A DNA stretch of 64,000 nt from Perognathus longimembris pacificus. Lineage: Eukaryota; Chordata; Mammalia; Rodentia; Heteromyidae. The notes under the pieces are model-generated. The model worked only from the letters and a program-made list of their open reading frames with translations. It made no database searches and was not told where the DNA came from. The position numbers and the translations under genes are program-made. The stretch covers positions 43,145,149 through 43,209,148 of the forward strand of contig NC_063166.1 of NCBI RefSeq assembly GCF_023159225.1, written 5' to 3'. Shown piece after piece: positions 57,420 through 64,000 of this stretch (within the stretch, counting starts at the first letter, position 1; each line of letters starts with the position of its first letter).

Positions 57420-57968
57420 AGCCACCCTGGAAAAGACTTGGGCACTCTCTACATAAGCCACATTAGGGCCCACAAAATCTAGTCCTAGAGATTTACCCAA
57501 GAGAAATCAAAATATGTGTCTACATAAAGATCTTGCACACAAACACAGCTTTGTTTTTAACGTCCCAAACCTGGTAACACCCAGGTGTTCATATACAGGT
57601 GAATGCATGCAAAACCACTCCACAATAAACAGAAAGGAATGCCAAACTAGTGATGGACCAGCAACATAGAGGAATCTCAACACATTACACTAAGCTAAAA
57701 AAAAAATTAAAAAGATATCCTGTATGTTTCCATTTGAATAAAATCCAAGAAGAGAGAGACTAATTCATAGTAACAGAAATCAGAAAGGAATGGCAAGGAA
57801 AGGAGAATTGGCAGGAAAAAAACTTCAAAAGAGGGGGAAAGTAAAAATGTTTTTTCCTTTTAGAGCAATGATTACATGGTATAAAAAACAATAGTCAAAA
57901 ATGTACCAAGCAGAATGTTTAAGACCTGTGCATTTTTTACATGTTAATTATACCTTAAAAAAAAAAAC
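57420..57968 (+). mobile_element. old mammalian L1 (L1M-type) 3' part
   Basis: The order of motifs matches ancient L1 ORF2 end and 3' UTR: ATTTACCCAAGAGAAAT, CCCAGGTGTTCATATACAGGTGAATG, then TTTACATGTTAATTATACC and an A-run. Diverged, no reading frame. Confidence 0.65.
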
Positions 57969-58062
57969 CTAAGGCTCATTAATGAGTCATTCTATTTTAT
58001 GACAAAATGGAAAATAAATTACAGATATACTTGTAAATTTGATTGATAAAAGAAAATTTGGT

Positions 58063-58519
58063 CAGGAGCAGGTGGCCTATGCCTATAATCCTAGCTACTC
58101 AAGAAGCTGAGGGCTGGGGATATAGCCTAGTGGCAAAAGTGCCTGCCTCGGATACACGAGGCCCTAGGTTTGATTCCCCAGCACCACATATACAGAAAAC
58201 GGCCAGAAGCGGCGCTGTGGCTCAAGTGGCAGAGTGCTAACCTTGAGCGGGAAGAAGCCAGGGACAGTGCTCAGGCCCTGAGTCCAAGGCCCAGGACTGG
58301 CCAAAAAAAAAAAAAAAAAAGAAGCTGAGATATAAGGATCACAGTTCAAAGCTAGCCTAAGCAGGAAAGTCTGAGAGATTCTTTATCTCCAATTAACCAC
58401 CAAAAAAACAAAAGTGGAGCTGTGGCTTAAAGAGGTAGAGCACTAGCCTTGAGCAAAAGGAGCTCAAGGACAGCACCCAGGCCCTCAGTTTAAGCCCCAC
58501 GACAAAAAAAAAAAATTAA
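58063..58519 (+). mobile_element. family B SINE interrupted by family A
   Basis: Outer head 58063-58111, rest 58319-58519. AAGAAGCTGAG is duplicated at 58101-58111 and 58319-58329 around the inner copy. Confidence 0.92.
58112..58318 (+). mobile_element. family A SINE nested in family B
   Basis: GAGCGGGAAG variant, left monomer with GGATATAGCC, A18 tail. Confidence 0.94.
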
Positions 58520-58789
58520 AGTAAGTCTATTTGCCCATTACAGATTAGATTTACTTGATAGCTTTAGAAATAACTTGCCTCTTCATATTATCCACCTTAC
58601 ATTTGCCCAATGGGTGTGTCTAGCAGGCACATGAAGAAATTCACCGACCTTTCCTAACAAGCCCACCTAAGGTTATGACAGCAACATGGTCCTCCTGTGA
58701 AAGAGATGTCTATCACCTTGGTAACCATGGAGGGATGGGAAAGGTCCCTGGGAGAAGGGAGAACCAGCTTAGAACTATGACCACATGGG

Positions 58790-59235
58790 AATTAGAATAA
58801 TGTCCTCCCTACCCCTAAGATGCCTGCATCCTGATCCTAGGAACCTGTAAATGTTGCTTTATATAGCAAAGGCATGTGGCAGCTGTGATTAAGGATCTTG
58901 AGATGGAAAGATTATCCTGGATTATCTGGGTAGGCCCTGAATGCAATCACAGGAGTTCTGGTGGAGGCTTTCTGGAGGAGGCTCAGGTGGGGGGCGTGGG
59001 GGTCTGCCACAAAGAAGGAGTCAGGGAAAGACAGGTGAAGACTGCAGTGATGCAGTTAAAAGCCAAGGAACAGACGCAGCCGCCAGAAGAAGCTGGAAGT
59101 GGCAAGGAATAGATACATCTCCCTTAAAGCCTCAGAGTGAGGGCTGGTACTTACTCCTACCAGCAATTTGATTGTGGTTCCATTACTGAGACTGCAAACT
59201 TTGAGAGAAGTTAAGTATTGCTTAATCCACCAAAT
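58790..59235 (+). repeat. ancient mammalian interspersed repeat, LTR-like
   Basis: Contains GTGATTAAGGATCTTGAGATGG, GATTATCCTGGATTATCTGGG and AAGCTGGAAGTGGCAAGGAA in the order I know from a common ancient mammalian repeat (probably MaLR/ERVL related). Family name uncertain. Open frames at 58876-59171 come from it. Confidence 0.5.
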
Positions 59236-59309
59236 TTACTCTGTTCCCCAGGTCAGCTCAGAGTATTCAAAGAAATATGGTTCCTTTCGTTTCCTAAAAG
59301 TGAACATCA

Positions 59310-59703
59310 AGGTAGGTGCTAGTGGCTCACACGTGCCATCCTAACTACTCAGGATGCTAACATCTGAAAGATTCAAAGGTTCAAAGCCAACCCAGGCATA
59401 AAGGTCCATGAGATTCCATCTCCAGCCAACCAAAAAAATGCCAGCCTGGAGATGTTGCTCAAGACAGAGTGCCAATTGTAAAGAAGAAAGCCAAGTTAAG
59501 AGTTTGAGAACCTGAGTTCAAGACTTGGTACTGGCAAGAGGAGAAAGAAGATGAGGAGGGGAAAGGGGAAGGAGAGAGGAGGAAGGAGGGAAGAGGGAGG
59601 GAGGGAGAGAGAGAAGGGAGGAGAAAGAGAAGGAAGAAAAGGAAGAGGAGGAGGAAGAGGAAGAGCAGGAGGAAGAAGAGGAAGAAACAGAGAAGAAGAA
59701 AAT
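59310..59703 (+). mobile_element. family B SINE with purine-rich tail
   Basis: SINE 59310-59538 (ends CTTGGTACTGGC), then 165 bp of GGA/GAA purine repeat. Confidence 0.82.
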
Positions 59704-59744
59704 GTCTTCATCTTATAATTGGGCAAAGATTTATTAAACACAAG

Positions 59745-59960
59745 TCAAAAAGAAACAAAGGGACAAAGGGTTTACAAATGTAGCAGTAGAACTCACTAGA
59801 CACTATGTTGAAAATGAACTATAAAATGTGTGAGTAGGGATGGGAGGCAAAAACTGGGAGAGGAGTGACACTGTTCAAAAAGAAATGTACTCTTTACCTG
59901 ACTTATGTAACTAACCCCTCTGTATATCACCATTATAATAAAAAGAATTTAAAGAGTCAA
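59745..59960 (+). mobile_element. L1 3' UTR fragment
   Basis: Same subfamily as 740-960 and 16040-16250. Follows a purine-rich microsatellite. Confidence 0.6.
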
Positions 59961-59984
59961 AAAGAACTATAAAAATATGACTAC

Positions 59985-60455
59985 ATTAAAATTAATGTGT
60001 CAAGACACTAGTAAGAGATGAAATGGTAGATGTAAACAGAAGAAAGGAATCTATGTTCTCTGTACATGAAGTGTGCCAGTGTGCACTAGTGTGCCAAAGG
60101 ACTTACAACACAATACAGAAAGAGTATCTATCTTAAAAGCTGGTAAGACAAAGGCAGACATCGATTACATAGAAAGACAAAGGACTCAACACCTTGCAAA
60201 ACATGACATCCAAATGGCCAATGAACACATAAAATGGTGCTCAACTTCACTAGTCATCAAGGAAACAGATGTTAAAATGCCAGTGGGATACCACCACACC
60301 ACACCACACCGGTTGAAGTGAAATCAAGAGAGACTACCAAGTGTGGACAGGGATGTGAAGCACTCAAGACACACATGCTGCTACTGGAAGTGCAAATGGA
60401 TACAACCACTGTGTTAAACCCTATGAATGGATAAGATTACCATGGGATATGTTGC
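59985..60455 (+). mobile_element. old L1 ORF2 fragment
   Basis: Diverged ORF2 sequence with recognisable order: ATCCAAATGGCCAATGAACAC, then GATACCACCACACC, then GTGTGGACAGGGATGTG. Stops and indels throughout. Confidence 0.6.
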
Positions 60456-60717
60456 ACAGTGGGAAACACACTTCCCTTAGCATTACAGCTTTTTGACTGC
60501 TGTGAAAGAAAAAAAAAAAAAAACACCAAAGACTTCTTGTCACCCAGCTTCAGAGATTTTAGTTCAGTGAGCTCTCTTGTCACCAACCACAATGAAGCAG
60601 AACATCAATGGCAGAAGGGCATGGTGGAGCAAAGCTGCTCACCTCAGGGTGCTCAGATGCAGTGAAGGAGAAGACTCTAAAGACAAGGCACTCCTTTTTC
60701 TTTTCTCTCTCCTTTTT

Positions 60718-60918
60718 TTTGTGTGTGTGTGTGTGTGCTGGTACTGGGGCGCTCTAGCTCTTCTGCTCAAGGCTGGTGCTTTACTACTTGAACTTCCTGC
60801 TTGTTGGTAGTCAACTCTCAGATTTGTCTGCCCAGGCTGGCTTGGAACTGCAATCCTCACATCTCAACCTCCTGAGTAACTAGGATTTAAAGATGTAAGC
60901 CAAAGTACTCAGCCAAGA
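60718..60918 (-). mobile_element. family B SINE after (GT)n
   Basis: GT repeat 60720-60736, GCTGGTACTGGGGCGCTC to AAGCCAAAGTACTCAGCC. The right monomer is shortened. Confidence 0.78.
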
Positions 60919-60946
60919 TACCATTTAAAGACAGACACGCCTCCAG

Positions 60947-61187
60947 CCAGGCACTGGTGGCTCACACCGGCAATCCTAACTTCTCGGGAGACTGAGATCT
61001 TAGGATCACAACTCAAAGCCAGCCCAGGCAAGAAAGTCCTTGAGACTCTTATCTCCAATTTACCACCAGAAAACAGAAGTGGCACTGTGGCTCAAAGTGG
61101 TACAGCGCTAGCTTTGAACAAAAGAGCTCAGGGACAGTGCCTAGGCCCTGAGTTCAAGACCCACAACTGACAAAAAAAAAAAAAAAA
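60947..61187 (+). mobile_element. family B SINE
   Basis: 14-bp TSD AGACAC(G/A)CCTCCAG at 60933-60946 and 61188-61201. A16 tail. Confidence 0.92.
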
Positions 61188-61201
61188 AGACACACCTCCA
61201 G

Positions 61202-62339
61202 TGCACTACTTCCACCAACTAGGCTCCACCTAACAGCCACTCAGGGATGAATTCATCAATCCATCTACCCCTTGATGACCCTCCTATAGGATCTAATTAC
61301 CTCTCAAACGCCCTTCAGCAATTAACACAAGAAACTTTTAGGGGACAATTCAGTATCTATTTGCACCTCTAGATTAATCCACAGAAAAGCATATGTACTG
61401 ACTCTGAAACAATGTGCACTAGAATGCTTTAGGCAGCACTATTTGTAAAGGCCCAGAACATGGAAATGTATTTAGCATATTCAAATTCACTCAAATGCCA
61501 AGAGCAGTAGAAACAAATCAAAACTATCAACAGAATAATGGAGCCACTTTCCACAACTGATGTTAATATTTCCCATCAGCTGGCTAGGGCTAGGACTCTT
61601 CTGCTCTTTCTGGATGGAATTATGAACAGAGCAGCCTCTTCCTAGAGCTGGGTGGTTTCAGGCCCATGAATGGAACAGAACAGATCCCAAGGCTTAGAAA
61701 TCTGGGTCCTGAGAACTACAGGCTTACAATTCCAAGTTCTAGAAGGCAGAGACATACAGCTGCAGGTGCTCAGGCCAGAGGCTTACTGCTCTGCACCCAC
61801 AGCAGCCCAGCATTCAGAAACCAGACATCCATGTAGCAGGCTGTGGCCAGTATTACCATCCCCATGCTGTGGGTGTCAGGACACTTGGCTCCTAACAGCA
61901 GCCTGTGTTAAAGCTCTTGAGCTTTGGGTGTTGAGACCATCAGCTCTCAGGAACTTCGGAACTCCTCCAGTGCCAAGAACCAAAAGTAGCTTTCTCATCT
62001 TCTCTATACTTCCACAGTCCTTCCATATCTCCAGTCCTCTGCTCCTCATCATTTCTACTCCCTGTCACTCTCTGCAACAATTCAGCAGTCTGCTCACCAA
62101 TCTTACCACAGCAGCTGCCTAATTCACTACCACCAATGAAGCAGAGGCTGCTATCACCTGTTATAGTCACCATCTCTCCTGAATACCAACTCTACCCAGA
62201 AACAGATCACAAGCAGGTAAGCCAAGACCACTCAAGAGAATCCTTTCATCTGGCCTAATGTTACAACATCCTGGGAAACACAAGAGAGTATCTAGGGTCT
62301 GACTCAGAAAGCAAGCTAAACACCCTAGTTACAGCCAGA
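61202..62339. other. unassigned
   Basis: 61370-61500 weakly resembles an old L1. The plus frame 61670-62122 (150 codons) has internal similarity (L[EQ][IL]WVLR-like blocks) but no known domain. Confidence 0.35.
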
Positions 62340-62620
62340 AAAGGGGAATGGTATAGGTATGGTATACAAATATGTTTTTGTAATTTGCACCAATCACAAG
62401 CTTTACATAAGAACCAATCCAAGGCTTCAATTTGCACCAATCACAAGTTTTCTGCTGAGCCACTCAGCGAAGTGCTCCTCTCCCCACCTCCCCCATCTGA
62501 GTGACAATAGCTGGAAGGTGTGCAGGGTTATGTAGAGTTTACCAAGGCTTGTCTTGGAGTAATGTCTTTCGAGATAAGTGTGTGTTACCTGGAACAATCA
62601 ACCAGTCAGGGCTCCTGAAG
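62340..62620 (+). mobile_element. possible LTR fragment with CCAAT repeats
   Basis: Two direct copies of TTTGCACCAATCACAAG (about 62385 and 62430) with a third ACCAATCC between them, then a C-rich stretch. This resembles the enhancer region of a retroviral U3. No LTR ends or poly(A) signal could be fixed. Confidence 0.3.
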
Positions 62621-62865
62621 TGCAGCTGTGGTTGCCGTGGTCCCTGAGGCTGCTGGAATGTTCTCAGGTGACCATAAAGTTTGCAAAGCATCCAGGTTGC
62701 CACAGGGCAATAAGGACAGTGACAAAAGGTGCTGCTTAGCTGTCAGTTGTCCCCTCAAGGCTGCCAGGCAGAAGGGAAGGACCTGTTGGCTGCCATTCAA
62801 GGGGTCCAAAGGCTCTTCAGGGACAATTTTGCTTATTCAGAAACAAACTGAAAAAGACAAAGCTA

Positions 62866-62985
62866 GAGGTGTAGCTTAGGTGGGAGGGAGGTATGGCTTA
62901 AGTGAGGGGCATGGCTTAAGTGGGAGTGGCTGCCTAGCAAGCCCAAGGCTCTGACTCTAGTACTGACCCCCTCAAAAAACAAAAA
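62866..62985 (+). repeat. ID-like monomer with local duplication
   Basis: The box-A region (TATGGCTTAAGTG) is present about three times in 62870-62925 before GCTGCCTAGCAAGCCC. Confidence 0.55.
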
Positions 62986-62989
62986 ACAG

Positions 62990-63192
62990 GCCTGGGAATG
63001 TGGCTTTGCAGTAGAATGCTTGCCTAGCACGCATGGAGCTCTAGGTTCGATTCCTCAGTACCATATACACAGGAAAAGCCTGAAGCAGCACTATGGCTTA
63101 AGTGGTAGAGTGCTTGCTTTGAGCAAAGAGAAGCCGGGGACAGTGCCCAGGGCCTGAGTTCAAGTCCAGGACTGGCAAAAAAAAAAAAAGAC
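62990..63192 (+). mobile_element. family A SINE, older copy
   Basis: GCCTGGGAATGTGGCTTTGC left monomer, GGTTCGATTCC box B, GACTGGC plus A12. Confidence 0.9.
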
Positions 63193-63732
63193 CTCAAACA
63201 TGAAAAGACTATCCATTACAATGATGAAGATTTTAGGAAAGCTCAACATGCAACCAATATTTTTAGTGACTTTTAGCAGAGTAGAAAATTAAATCACTCA
63301 TAACTCTACCAAGCCAGGAAAACCACATCACAATGGCCATTTTGGTGAAAATCTCAAAACCTACAATTTTTCACATATTTATAAAATGGAGAAGGTGGAG
63401 CCTAAAAGAATACAAAGGAGGTACTCAATAAATATTTAAAAACATAAGAGAGCACATCATCTTCTACACTGTTTTGTAACCTAGGCAACCACCCCTTTAT
63501 TATTACTGTCAATGAAGCAGTCCAGTGTCCCTAAAGGATTTTAGTACTCAGTCTCAAAACAAACAGGCAGACTCCACAGCAAGATATGCAAAACCTTCCT
63601 AAGCACACACAGGCAAGAGCAAGAAGCTATTCAATGAGCTCCAATTCTGGTATCACTGACAACCTCTAAAAATAATGAAATTCTTAAAACACTTTTACTT
63701 CAGTGTGGTTTTCAAATTTTAGTATATGGTGA

Positions 63733-63806
63733 CTGCAGGGAGGCATAATGGGGATCAAACCCAGGGCCTGATACATGCAAAACAAGTACAGCCTAAGGTG
63801 CCCTAG
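63733..63806 (-). repeat. ID-like fragment
   Basis: GGGGATCAAACCCAGGGCC reads as the reverse of an ID box B region. Confidence 0.5.
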
Positions 63807-63897
63807 TGATTTTCTTTAATGGAACAAGTTGCTCCAAAATCTGAAAGTTAAACTGTATTCTCAAAGCATATCATTAATCTGGACCAAGTCAAAAGCC

Positions 63898-63961
63898 TGA
63901 CAGAGCACCAGCAGCACAGTCCTGTAATCCTGGCTACTCAGAAGGCTGAGAGGCACGCGCG

Positions 63962-64000
<39 letters not shown>
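63898..64000 (+). repeat. SINE head and (CG)n/(CA)n tract
   Basis: B1-like head AGTCCTGTAATCCTGGCTACTC to 63951, then GCACGCGCGCACGCGCGCGC at 63954-63973 and CA repeats to the window end. Confidence 0.85.

Noticed and set aside
58876..59171. Two overlapping plus frames as small genes
   Set aside because: They lie in an ancient interspersed repeat.
1..64000. CRISPR array or bacterial-type system
   Set aside because: Repeated elements are SINEs, L1 ends and microsatellites with eukaryotic TSDs. There is no regular repeat-spacer pattern and no prokaryotic gene.

Overview
This is mammalian nuclear DNA, very probably from a rodent of the Geomyoidea (kangaroo rats, pocket mice, pocket gophers) or a close relative. 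It is CpG-poor, has no bacterial gene structure, and is packed with two related SINE families. I call them here family A (two tRNA-like monomers in tandem, the first ID-like) and family B (a 7SL/B1-like head, a spacer, then the same tRNA-like right monomer as family A). The species call is inference from SINE structure as I remember it from the literature. No gene in the window fixes it. A and B are labels of convenience, not database names.

The one convincing protein-coding feature is an uninterrupted, intronless 977-codon reading frame at 19049-21982 (+). I cannot assign it to a known family. It has a putatively ordered N-terminal segment, an in-frame array of eight 11-residue repeats, lysine/threonine/proline-rich disordered stretches and basic clusters at both ends. 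Related C-rich minisatellite-like arrays lie on both sides of it (about 17690-17985 and 24105-24560). A reverse-strand L1 3' fragment starts about 100 bp after its stop codon.

Three processed pseudogenes of housekeeping genes are recognisable: RPL23A (5206-5700), PAK2 (28185-28735, 5' part only, CRIB region missing) and HSPE1 (47357-47872).

The rest is repeats and unassigned intergenic or intronic DNA. Regions 1-10 kb: SINEs, an LTR with TATA box and poly(A) signal (2570-2866), the RPL23A copy, a 60-bp tandem duplication. 11-17 kb: two truncated L1s with target-site duplications (TSDs), one with a SINE placed in its own TSD, the other nested inside a SINE and carrying a SINE itself. 17-25 kb: C-rich arrays and the large ORF. 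25-45 kb: dense SINEs, the PAK2 copy, the best L1 (37899-38827, with the end of ORF2), an 88-bp TSD-flanked insert. 45-50 kb: SINE-derived purine microsatellite, a second LTR (46140-46566), the HSPE1 copy, a MIR. 50-64 kb: SINEs, MIRs, old L1 pieces, an LTR-like CCAAT cluster, CA/CG repeats at the window end.

No CRISPR array, rRNA gene, functional tRNA gene, operon or bacterial mobile element was seen.
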